Source: Allomesorhizobium camelthorni
GTDB taxonomy: Bacteria > Pseudomonadota > Alphaproteobacteria > Rhizobiales > Rhizobiaceae
DNA: 42,406 nucleotides
Assembly (NCBI RefSeq): GCF_011045125.1
Contig: NZ_JAAKZF010000048.1
Span: 1-42,406, forward strand
Reading direction: 5' to 3'
Shown: positions 24,788 through 33,200 of the stretch, in pieces
Position numbering within the stretch: the first letter of the stretch is position 1
Layout: each line of letters opens with the position of its first letter
Position numbers and translations under genes: made by a program
The notes under the pieces: generated by a model
The model's database searches: none
What the model was told of the DNA's origin: nothing
Seen by the model: the letters and a program-made list of their open reading frames with translations, nothing else

Positions 24788-24804
24788 CGCAAGATCGCGA
24801 CAGT
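24788..24804. repeat. 17-bp motif cgcaagatcgcgacagt, copy 1 (upstream of SDR gene)
   Basis: An identical 17-mer occurs at 26767-26783. Each copy lies about 90-110 bases upstream of a short-chain dehydrogenase start (24891 and 26879), and the AraC-family gene lies between the two. It is a candidate binding site for that regulator. Confidence 0.55.
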
Positions 24805-24890
24805 GGTCGAAACCTGCGGACGGTCACATTGGGCGTTGAAGCATAAGTTCTTCCTGGCGGCAATCGAGCCGCAAGAAGGAGCAAGACCTC

Positions 24891-25739
24891 ATGAAGACGT
24901 GGTTCATCACCGGCGCCTCCCGCGGATTCGGCCTGCGCATTGCCCGCCTCGCGCTTGAGCGCGGAGATCATGTCGTAGCGACCGCGCGCCGCGCCGAGGC
25001 TGTGACCGATGCGCTCGGCGCCAATGCCAACCTGCTAGCCCTCCCACTCGACGTCACCGACGAAACGCAGGCCCGCGCCGCCGCCGCGGCCGCCATTGCG
25101 CGCTTCGGCCAGATCGACGTGCTGCTCAACAATGCCGGCTTCGGCTTGCTCGGGGCCGTGGAGGAGGCGAGCGCGAATGAGGTCGATCGCCTCTATCGCA
25201 CCAACGTGTTTGGTCTGCTCAACGTCACCCGCGCCATACTTCCCCACATGCGCTCGCGCCGTTCGGGCCGCATCCTCAATATTTCGTCCATCGGCGGCTA
25301 TCGCGGCGCGGCGGGATTCGGTGTTTACTCCTCGACCAAGTTCGCAGTTGAAGGGCTGTCTGAAGCGCTTCATGCCGAACTTGCGCCGCTCGGCATTCAT
25401 GTGACGGTGGTCGAGCCGGGTTACTTCCGCACCGACTTCCTCGACGCATCGTCGCTGTCGGTCAGCGCGAACGGCATCGCCGACTATAACGGCACCGCGG
25501 GTGCAGTGCGCACTCGCGCGGTGGATCTCAACCATGGTCAGCCGGGCGATCCCGACCGGCTCGCACGCGTGCTCGTCGATTTCGCGGAGGCATCCGATCC
25601 GCCGGTCCGCCTGCCGCTCGGCAGCGACACCGTTGCTGTGATCGAGGCAAAGCACGCGTCGGATGCGGCGATTCTGCGCGAGTGGCGCGCGGTGTCGATC
25701 TCGACCGACTTTCCCCACGACACGGCAACAGCGGGCTGA
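24891..25739 (+). CDS. Short-chain dehydrogenase/reductase
   Basis: A complete 282-residue classical SDR; ATG 24891 has AGAAGGAG upstream. TGASRGFG (7-14) binds the nucleotide, LLNNAGFG (78-85) stabilises the fold, and the catalytic set is Ser in NISSIGG plus Tyr146 and Lys150 in VYSSTK. The residues after strand 2 (TARRAE) favour NADP(H). The long C-terminal part (HGQPGDPDRLARVLVD) is typical of the SDR5-like oxidoreductases often found next to AraC regulators. It probably reduces an aldehyde, ketone or quinone, or oxidises an alcohol; the substrate cannot be read from sequence. The 17-bp repeat lies upstream and an AraC regulator follows on the same strand. Confidence 0.93.
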   Translation: MKTWFITGASRGFGLRIARLALERGDHVVATARRAEAVTDALGANANLLALPLDVTDETQARAAAAAAIARFGQIDVLLNNAGFGLLGAVEEASANEVDRLYRTNVFGLLNVTRAILPHMRSRRSGRILNISSIGGYRGAAGFGVYSSTKFAVEGLSEALHAELAPLGIHVTVVEPGYFRTDFLDASSLSVSANGIADYNGTAGAVRTRAVDLNHGQPGDPDRLARVLVDFAEASDPPVRLPLGSDTVAVIEAKHASDAAILREWRAVSISTDFPHDTATAG

Positions 25740-25856
25740 TGCCGCTTGCCGGTCCGGCCGGACAAACTACCGGGGCGGCACCGGGCTTCCGGTTGCCGCC
25801 CATTGCCGATTTAGAGTAAGCTACAGTTCCGCAGCGATCCTCGGAGACCGGCCCGC

Positions 25857-26747
25857 TTGAGCAGTGCAGCAGCTTTCGGCTATGCGCCCGATGCGCTTGC
25901 ACGCATTCTCGATCGCGCCCCGCCGGTCGCCGATGCGGCGCTGCGCGGCGACACGCGCCTTACTGCACCCTGGGGCCATGGTGAGTTGCACGACTACCTG
26001 CATGGCATGCAGGGCCATGTCATCATCACCTATTATGGCGAGCCGCAGGATATCGTCTGGCGCGTCGGCAAGGAGCGGCTGGCGGGCGCCACCCGCTCGG
26101 GAACGATCACGATCATTCCCGAGGGACACGAGGGCCGGTGGGACATTGCGGGCCCGATCGGTGTCAGCCATGTATTTCTGTCCCACGAGCGACTCGCCGC
26201 CAGTGCCGAGCAACTGAACGGCGGCCGCCCGGTCGAACTGCTCGGCCGTGTCGGCTTCGAGGATCCGGTTGCCGCGCGCGTGATGGAGTTGCTTGGGCGC
26301 GACGCCGCCGCCGCCACCGATCCCGCTGCGCGGCTATTCGTCGAACAGGCGACCGACTTGCTCGTCACACAGCTCGTGCGCGGCCACTCGTCCTTCGGCG
26401 CGATTGAGCCGCCCTCCCGTCGCGGCCTTGCCGACTGGCAGGTGCGCAAGGTGACGGGTTACATGCGCGAGCATCTTGACGAACCGATCGGCCTCGACGA
26501 ACTCGCCGCGCTCGCCGGGCTCAGCCGTTTCCATTTCTGCACCGCCTTCCGGCAAGCGACCGGCAGCACGCCGCATGCGTGGCTGGTGAACCTGCGGATC
26601 GAACGCGCACGCCAACTCCTCGGCCATCCCGAGTTGCCGGTAACTGAGGTCGCGCTCGCCGTCGGCTACGAGACGCCATCCTCCTTCGCCGCCGCCTTCC
26701 GCAAGATCACTGGCGTCACGCCCAGCGCATTTCGTCGCCAACTGTAG
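25857..26747 (+). CDS. AraC-family transcriptional regulator
   Basis: Up to 296 residues from TTG 25857; GGAG lies upstream at somewhat wide spacing, so the exact start is uncertain. The C-terminal 100 residues hold both helix-turn-helices: LDELAALAGLSRFHFCTAFR and VTEVALAVGYETPSSFAAAF, ending with the usual KITGVTPSAFRRQL. The N-terminal part is a small-molecule sensing domain without clear motifs. It lies between two SDR genes on the same strand, and each SDR has the 17-bp motif upstream. It is therefore the likely activator of both. The ligand is unknown. Confidence 0.93.
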   Translation: MSSAAAFGYAPDALARILDRAPPVADAALRGDTRLTAPWGHGELHDYLHGMQGHVIITYYGEPQDIVWRVGKERLAGATRSGTITIIPEGHEGRWDIAGPIGVSHVFLSHERLAASAEQLNGGRPVELLGRVGFEDPVAARVMELLGRDAAAATDPAARLFVEQATDLLVTQLVRGHSSFGAIEPPSRRGLADWQVRKVTGYMREHLDEPIGLDELAALAGLSRFHFCTAFRQATGSTPHAWLVNLRIERARQLLGHPELPVTEVALAVGYETPSSFAAAFRKITGVTPSAFRRQL

Positions 26748-26766
26748 CAATCTTTCGTCGAGCCAC

Positions 26767-26783
26767 CGCAAGATCGCGACAGT
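26767..26783. repeat. 17-bp motif cgcaagatcgcgacagt, copy 2 (upstream of second SDR)
   Basis: Identical to 24788-24804 and about 95 bases upstream of the SDR start at 26879. See copy 1 for the regulatory interpretation. Confidence 0.55.
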
Positions 26784-26878
26784 CGCCGCAAGGCGCGAAA
26801 GGTGCGCTGCGGCGTCGTCGGCTACTCCAACGTCATCGGACGCGATCACCGCGCCGACAAGTAAGGGGAGTAACGACA

Positions 26879-27697
26879 ATGACGACCAAGAAGACCATTC
26901 TCATCACCGGGGCCGCGGGCGGCTTCGGCAAGGGCGCCGCGATCGGCATGGCGAAGAATGGCCATGACATCATCGCCACCGTCCATGTCTCCTCGCAGGT
27001 GACCCCGCTGCGCGAGGAAATCGAGGCGCTTGGCCTCAGCGACCGCATCAAGGTCTATCGCCTGGATCTCACCGATCCCTACGACATCAAGCAGGCGCTG
27101 GCCTGGGACTTCGACATCCTCTGGAACAATGCCGGCATGGGCGAGGCCGGCCCGGTCTGGGAAATTCCGCTCGAACTCGTGCGCAAGAACTTTGAGATCA
27201 ACGTGTTCCTGCCACTGCAACTGACGCAGGGGGTGGTCCAGCGCTGGGTGCGCGAGGGCAAGAGTCAAGGCAAGAAGGTGGTGTTCACCTCCTCAATGGG
27301 CGGCCTGTTCACACCAGCCAACTGGGGCACCTATGTCTCGACCAAGCATGCGCTGGAGTCGGTCGCGGAGGCACTTCAGCAGGAACTGGCCGCCTATGGG
27401 ATCAAGGTTCAGACGATCAACCCAGGTGCCTATTACACCGGCTACAACGAGACGATGGCGGACAACCCGTTCCGCTGGCTCGACGATGACGTCAACTTCA
27501 CCAAGCGCGCCGACCTCCGCAAGGGCTTCGACGATTTCTTCGCGACGCCCGAAGGCCGCCTGGACCCCAAGGAAATGATCGACCGCATGATCGAGATCGT
27601 CCCGGCGGACGAGGGCAAATTCCGCAACGTCGTGCCGCAGGTGATCGAGGATATGCTGAAGCAGCATCAGCTCCAGGCCTGGGAGAACCGGATCTGA
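26879..27697 (+). CDS. Short-chain dehydrogenase/reductase
   Basis: A complete 272-residue SDR; ATG 26879 follows AGGGGAG. TGAAGGFGKG (10-19) is the nucleotide loop, LWNNAGMGEA carries the NNAG motif, FTSSMGG supplies the catalytic Ser, and TYVSTKHALE places Tyr152 and Lys156. It is only distantly related to the first SDR, so the two are not a duplication. The C-terminal part (GAYYTGYNETMADNPFRWL) points to a subgroup with a long substrate loop. It shares the upstream 17-bp motif with the first SDR and is followed by the GlcG/HbpS gene, with which it may be co-transcribed. Confidence 0.93.
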   Translation: MTTKKTILITGAAGGFGKGAAIGMAKNGHDIIATVHVSSQVTPLREEIEALGLSDRIKVYRLDLTDPYDIKQALAWDFDILWNNAGMGEAGPVWEIPLELVRKNFEINVFLPLQLTQGVVQRWVREGKSQGKKVVFTSSMGGLFTPANWGTYVSTKHALESVAEALQQELAAYGIKVQTINPGAYYTGYNETMADNPFRWLDDDVNFTKRADLRKGFDDFFATPEGRLDPKEMIDRMIEIVPADEGKFRNVVPQVIEDMLKQHQLQAWENRI

Positions 27698-27779
27698 CCG
27701 ACTCCCGCTCGGCCGCGGTACCCCCTCTCGTTATACTGCGGCCGGCACCCTCCCTCGCATTCGAGCAAAGGAAATTCCC

Positions 27780-28205
27780 ATGAGCATCACTCACCTCCAG
27801 GCGGACATCGCCATCGCCGCCGCCGTCCGCGAAGCTACTGCGATCGGGGTCCCCATGAACATCGCCGTCTATGACGACGGCGCCAACATGAAGGCCTTCG
27901 TCCGGATGGACGGCGCATTCCTCGGCTCGGCCGACATCGCGCAGAACAAGGCACGCACCGCCTCGCTGTTCGGTTTCAACACGGAGGCGCTTTACGAGTT
28001 CGTGAAGCCGGGCGGTACCTCGCCGGGCTTCGACCGTACCAATGGTGGGCTGATCGTCTTTGCCGGGGGAATTCCGGTACACGACGGCGAAGGCAGGCTG
28101 ATCGGCGCGATCGGCGTGTCGGGCGGCGCGGTCGCCCAGGACTATCAGGTGGCGGAAGCCGCCATCACAGCCCTCGCGGCCGGCGGCTTCCAAGAGCAAC
28201 CGTAG
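27780..28205 (+). CDS. GlcG/HbpS-family protein
   Basis: A complete 141-residue single-domain protein of the GlcG/HbpS (DUF336) family: a leading helix (ADIAIAAAVREATAIGVPM), NIAVYDDGANMKAFVRMDGA, SADIAQNKARTASLFG, and GGIPVHDGEGRLIGAIGVSG. HbpS of Streptomyces binds haem and protects against oxidative stress, while GlcG is linked to glycolate use. Many proteobacterial relatives sit beside oxidoreductases and may bind cofactors. It has no signal peptide. It is the last gene before the right copy of the 31-bp repeat, so it closes the detoxification run. Confidence 0.9.
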   Translation: MSITHLQADIAIAAAVREATAIGVPMNIAVYDDGANMKAFVRMDGAFLGSADIAQNKARTASLFGFNTEALYEFVKPGGTSPGFDRTNGGLIVFAGGIPVHDGEGRLIGAIGVSGGAVAQDYQVAEAAITALAAGGFQEQP

Positions 28206-28555
28206 GCGAACTGAATGTTGCGAACGAGGCGCAAGGCAGCCGGCCGCATCGGCCGGTCGTGACCCTAGTCGGACCTTCCCGGCTCACGTTCGCTTCTAGA
28301 TAGCTGACCTTCAGCGGAACTTACCGAACTGACCCGATCCGGGTCCTTCCCGAGCTCTATCTCCTGATGAAAGCCGACATTGGGGGCGGGCGCTTGAGGG
28401 CGGGCATTCCTTTGGCATGTTTAGACTTGGCCGACCAGCTGAGGTCGCCGTGAGCAATTGCGCTATGCTTGGAAGGACCTTGTTGATAGACCATCCCGTT
28501 AGAGGCTAACGCCGCGCAGACTGCCACTCGGCGTAGGTGGTTAGGGGAAACGATA
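28206..28555. other. Intergenic stretch containing right 31-bp repeat
   Basis: About 350 bases. The repeat copy is at 28260-28290. I see no gene. The last bases (AGGGGAAACGATA before ATG 28556) are a good ribosome site for the next gene. Base composition becomes more AT-rich from here to about 30.2 kb. Confidence 0.5.
28260..28290. repeat. 31-bp direct repeat, right copy
   Basis: Partner of 16296-16326, with 28 of 31 bases shared and the same orientation. It lies at the change from the GC-rich enzyme run to the AT-richer secreted/membrane gene pair. Confidence 0.6.
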
Positions 28556-29473
28556 ATGAACCAAAAGACCTATGTGCCGGATGTCGTAGTACGCGCGCTG
28601 ATCGCGTGGTTGTTGGTCGGTGTCGCGACGACGCTTCTGCCAAACTCCGCAAGAGCGGAGATTGATTGTAACCTTTCAAATTTTGACCAAACGGATCCCA
28701 TCAAGCTTTTCGGGTCGAAGAAGAGTTCCGATGGCGAATTCTCTTATGCCTCGGACCTTGATGTTGTGAACGGCACGCTCGTGGCTAGGAACTACGTGAA
28801 GAATGAAAGTGCTGCCGTGGGGCTCAGTTTCCGGTGGGAGGGAACTACTTTGCGTCATCATCCGGCGAAACCGCTTCCACCTGGTGAAGTAGCTTGCAAC
28901 GAATTTCCTGCTCGAAACAGCACAATGCAGGTCGATGACAGGTCCCCGATCTACTACGGTCCCAATGACGCTGAGCAGCCGGCATCGGTTTATGTTTGGT
29001 CTAACGGATCAGGTGTGGCAGAGGAGAGTTCCAGCAGTATTCTCAAGTCCTCGTTCATCAATTCTGAAGGGAAAAGGGAGGCCTTTGAGGTCTCGGTCAG
29101 CTACGCCGTGTCCGAAAATATCGTGAAGTCAATCGACATTGCGACGTCAGAGAATGTCGTTGCAGCGCTGTCGGCCGAGAAGAACTTTTGGTCCTCCTCA
29201 ACTATTCAGGACTTCCTCACGAACGCGGCGAGCAGCGGCGTAGAAGCCGGAGTCTCTGATGCCATCAAGTTCGCAGACCTTAGCGTGGAAGATTCTGTTG
29301 GCTTCTACGCCGCAGGCAGCTCGATGCTTTTCTATTTAAGCGGGCGAGCAGGCGGTTTTGGGACGGGCGCTAGGAGCTATGGCAGTCTGAATGTCCGGGT
29401 GGCGGTGTTCGACTTGCAGCGGCAGCCCATCACGGCCGGCACGGTCGCTCTCCCATTCACGAACGCAGATTAA
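28556..29473 (+). CDS. Secreted/periplasmic protein of unknown function
   Basis: A 305-residue protein I do not recognise. Residues 12-34 form a signal peptide (VRALIAWLLVGVATTLLPN) with a probable cleavage after ARA (34). The mature part is rich in Ser, Asn, Val and Gly with alternating strand-like segments, and it has only two Cys after cleavage (Cys38 and Cys112). No catalytic motif is visible. Codon use and base content are more AT-rich than in the enzyme run to the left, suggesting separate transfer. It is followed two bases later by a small membrane protein gene, so the two form an operon. Nearby defence-like genes suggest an accessory role, but that is inference. Confidence 0.8.
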   Translation: MNQKTYVPDVVVRALIAWLLVGVATTLLPNSARAEIDCNLSNFDQTDPIKLFGSKKSSDGEFSYASDLDVVNGTLVARNYVKNESAAVGLSFRWEGTTLRHHPAKPLPPGEVACNEFPARNSTMQVDDRSPIYYGPNDAEQPASVYVWSNGSGVAEESSSSILKSSFINSEGKREAFEVSVSYAVSENIVKSIDIATSENVVAALSAEKNFWSSSTIQDFLTNAASSGVEAGVSDAIKFADLSVEDSVGFYAAGSSMLFYLSGRAGGFGTGARSYGSLNVRVAVFDLQRQPITAGTVALPFTNAD

Positions 29474-29475
29474 TT

Positions 29476-29856
29476 ATGACGTCTCTGTTGGAATACATTC
29501 TTGGGCCTGTGGTCGCGTTCATCACCTATGCCGTTGCGGCTTTTGGCTTGAAAGTACCCAACGACCTTGCGCCCCTACATGGAGTAGCAGTTTTCGCCAG
29601 TCTAGCCGGCTGGTACGTCGGTTCAATCGAGCCAGCTAAGGGTTCGACGATGCGGCATTCATTATTGTCTATAGTGCTAACTGCAGTCTTCGGAGGTATC
29701 TGCCTGTTCGTCTACGATCTTCGGGGACACATCGTTGGCCCAGGCTGGCTCTATTTAATCCTTTCCTATGTGTCGTTCTTCCTGGTGTTTGCGACCCTCA
29801 GTTTCCTGCTTTCTGTCTGCAAGAACATTGTAATTAAGAAGACGCCGGACGAGTGA
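29476..29856 (+). CDS. Small integral membrane protein of unknown function
   Basis: A 126-residue protein I do not recognise, with about four membrane segments: LLEYILGPVVAFITYAVAAF, GVAVFASLAGWYVGSI, SLLSIVLTAVFGGICLFVY and LYLILSYVSFFLVFATLSFL. The C-terminal tail is short and basic (KNIVIKKTPDE). It starts two bases after the stop of the secreted protein gene, so translation is almost certainly coupled. It has no similarity to holins or transporters that I can see. The compact two-gene unit directly before a nuclease-STAND gene makes a membrane-linked defence or toxin role worth testing. Confidence 0.78.
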   Translation: MTSLLEYILGPVVAFITYAVAAFGLKVPNDLAPLHGVAVFASLAGWYVGSIEPAKGSTMRHSLLSIVLTAVFGGICLFVYDLRGHIVGPGWLYLILSYVSFFLVFATLSFLLSVCKNIVIKKTPDE

Positions 29857-30268
29857 CGCGTGAACCCCGATAATCGGCGGCGCGCCTTGATGGCATTTCC
29901 GCCCAGCATGTTAGCTCTGGACTCCGGCAACGCAGGAAGGGCCGGTTTTGGGGATCGCCGGGAAGGTCGGCCGTGGCGCGACCGAGCCGGCCGACGGCGC
30001 TGCCGTACAGCCACGGAGCGTTTCTACATTGCGGTTGGGTGGTTCCTGCCGAACGTCTCGTCGACCGAAACGAGCGATGAGCGCATAAGCTGACATTCCG
30101 GCATGCGAGCTTCCGAGGTGAAGCGACATCCTGCGCGCCAAGGCGTCATGCGGCGTTCATGATTTTTCATTGAGAAGTTCACCGTACGTTCTATCCTAGA
30201 AAAGTGGTTGCGATTCGGCTCGGTCTCGCGATCTGGTCTGGCGAATGCGAGGAGGACCTTGAGATAGA
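29857..30268. other. Intergenic region before the nuclease-STAND gene
   Basis: About 412 bases without a supported gene. The left part has GC-rich inverted segments but no clear terminator. The right part is A/T-richer and holds the promoter-like sequence at 30170-30197. Confidence 0.5.
30170..30197 (+). promoter_or_regulatory. Possible promoter of the nuclease-STAND gene
   Basis: ttgaga (30170-30175) and tatcct (30192-30197) are separated by 16 bases, in the most A/T-rich part of the gap and about 70 bases before the GTG start. Both boxes are imperfect, so this is only a suggestion. Confidence 0.3.
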
Positions 30269-33200
30269 GTGGTGACGAAGTCCGTAGCCCCACCAGCGTC
30301 AACGGGTGCAGCTGGGCCACAATTCGAAGCCCAGGTATGCGCATACTATCTGCTGGCGATGTTGCGCGGCGCTGAACCGCGCGGCTTGCCGGGCACGACT
30401 TTTGACCGTGTCGAACTGCAGCGTGCCTCTGAGGGCCACCCGCTCGACGACATCATCATTCACTCGCACGACGAGCACGGCGCTCCGGCCGTACTCGAGG
30501 TTCAAGTCAAGCGCGCAATCAGCTTTGCGCCGAAGGACCAGGCGTTCAAAGAAATTGTCGGCCAGATCGCGGCTGTAATGCAGGAGCCGAAATTTTGGTC
30601 CGGCCGCCACGAACTCGCCGTCGCTACTGCACAGACGACGCGTGTCATCACCGGCTCGTATCAGGAGGTGTTGAACTGGGCGCGGAAAATGGGCTCGGCA
30701 GCCAGCTTTATGGCGCGCATCGCGCGGCCGCGCTCCGCCAATGATGACATGCGCGCTTTCGTGGCGACCCTGCGGTCGCATCTTCAGGCAGCGAACGCAG
30801 CGCACGACGATGAAACGGTTTGGCAAGTACTTCGCCGCCTGCAAATCCACATCTATGATTTCACCGCGGTCGGCTCGGTGAGCGAAAACCATGCCCGCGA
30901 TCGCGCAGCCGATGCGCTGCAACCGGACGCGAAAGCCCAAGCCGGTGCCTTGTGGAGCGCGCTGATTGCGTATGCGCTCGACCTTGCCACGGGCGGCGGG
31001 GATACCACACGGCGGGGCTTGATCGACGAGTTCAGAGGCGACTTCCGCCTTGAAGGGGATCGCCGCTACGGAACCATCCGCGCAGCAATCGCGGAGGCCT
31101 CGCAGCAGGCCCTCGACGACATTTCCGACACCGTGCAAGGCATTGTGCTTGGGCGTGCAGCGCGCATCACCAGCGTCCGCGCCGCCGCCGACGCCGGACG
31201 CTTTGTCGAGATTCGTGGCGACGCTGGCGTTGGCAAATCTGGATTGTTGAAGCATCTGGCGGAAGAAGTCGCACGCGAAAGCCGCATTCTCGTCCTCGCG
31301 CCAGTGCGCGTGGCGAAACGCGGCTGGTCGGCAATGCGCGCGCAATTCGGCTTCGACGGCACCGTCAGAGAGCTTCTGAGCGATCTCGCAAGCGATGGCG
31401 GCGGGTGGGTCTTCATCGACAATCTTGATTTCTTCACAGCCGAGGAGCGGCTCACGGTCAACGATGTGGTACGCGCGGCTGCTGATGTTCCAGGCGTCAT
31501 AGTGATTACCACGTCCCGTCGCCGCTTCGGGCTCGACGAGCCAAGCTGGTTGCCCGAAGACGCAATCGCTCGCCTTGGGCGTAGTGACGTCGTGCTGGTT
31601 GGTGAGCTCAGTGAAGACGAGATTGCTGAATTACGTGAGGCCGAGCCGCGGCTACATGCGCTGCTTGCGACGGACCATCCAGCTCGGGAGGTAACTCGAA
31701 ACCTTTTCCGTTTGTCGCGCCTAGTGCAAGCGCCCGAGGACAAACCAGAGCCGCGATCAGAAGCCGACATGGCCGAGCTGTGGTGGCGCACCGCCGACGG
31801 CGCGGATGACGTCACGCAGCGCGAACGCGCGCGGTTGCTGCGCGGACTTGCCGCTCTCTCGCTCAAAGGCGACCAAATTTTCGATGTCGCGGCGTACCCT
31901 CCGGCCGCCATTGATGCCCTGATCGAGACGGAAAGCCTGCTCGATCTCGGCGATGATCGCGTGGCGTTCCGTCATGATGTCCTTCGCGAGTGGGCGATCG
32001 CCAACCTTCTCGTAAATCCCGAATCGCTGGACGAGCTGCCTATCGAGCAGACGGCGTCCCCGGCGCTAGCCAGAGGCCTTGAGCTAGCGGCGCGCTTGGC
32101 GCTCGAGAAAGCTCGCGATCCCGACCACTGGCGCGTGATTCTAGAAGCCGTGAGCGGCGCGGAGGCCCACCCGTCATGGCGGCGCGCCGTTTTGCTTGCC
32201 ATCGCCCATTCGGAAATCGCTGGCGAAGTCGTGCCACTGATGGCCGAGACGCTGCTTGTCAATGACGCAGCGCTTTTGCGCGAGCTCATCCCGGTTATGA
32301 TGTCGGTCGACGTTCTGCCGATGCGCGATATGTACGTGGCGGCGGGCGTCGACGCATCAGCTATTCCGGACACACTCAGTATCCCGAGCAGCCCGGGATG
32401 GATATTTTTGGTGCAATGGCTCTTACAGCTCGGCAACGATGTGCCGGCTGCGGCAATGCCCGAGGTAGTCGATCTGTTTGTGGGCTGGTGCAGCATCGGC
32501 CTATTCGTCCCCGAGCCGCTTACGCTTGCAGTCCTAGCGCGCTTCGAAATCTGGCTCGTCGAGATAGAAAAGTCGAATGATGCCGAGAGTTGGCGCGAAA
32601 ATCGCACGGTTTTTGGCGGCGTGCTCGCGCGCAAGGACCTCACACGCATAGAGGAGGACCTGCGAACCTATTTCTCGCTGTTAGCAAATCGCGTGCCCGA
32701 GCTAGCCAAGGAATATTTGCGATCTGTGCAGACGCTACGGCGGAAGGAAGACGTTTACGCGAAACTTTTGGAGTTTAGCGGCACGCTGGCCCAGGCCGCA
32801 CCGGAAGGGCTGGCCGCGATCACTCTCGACGCGCTTGTCCGACCCGAGCAAGATGCGAGTGAGCGCAGCGACCGCTGGTTCGACGACGCGTTCACGCATA
32901 CCGACCACGAGTTTCTCCCTGCGTCACCGGCGCAAGGGCCGTTCTTTGATTTGCTAACACACGCGCCGACCGTTGGATTGCAGCTTATCCGGAACCTGAT
33001 CGACAAGGCGATTGAATTTCACGCCAGGGGTGAAGCCGCCGAGGATCACAACCCTATCGTGATAGAACATCCCGACGGCGCGCGGCGCTTTCCGTGGCTG
33101 ATTACCTACGGGTGGTCGCGCACGAGCCACTACTATTCCATCACGTCGGCGTTGATGGCGCTCGAAGCCTGGGCGCACGTACGTATCGAAAAGGGTGACG

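Larger units (their letters stand above)
24535..24890. other. Intergenic region with hairpin and 17-bp repeat, upstream of SDR
   Basis: About 356 bases without a supported gene. A short frame at 24592-24672 would give a 26-residue hydrophobic peptide (MVLALVLFPALAGFLGG) but lacks a good ribosome site. The right half holds the hairpin at 24739-24772 and the 17-mer at 24788-24804, so it is probably the control region of the SDR gene at 24891. Confidence 0.5.

Noticed and set aside
30299-31345. 348-codon minus-strand frame over the nuclease-STAND gene
   Set aside because: Antisense shadow of the N-terminal nuclease and P-loop region, whose motifs are clear on the plus strand.
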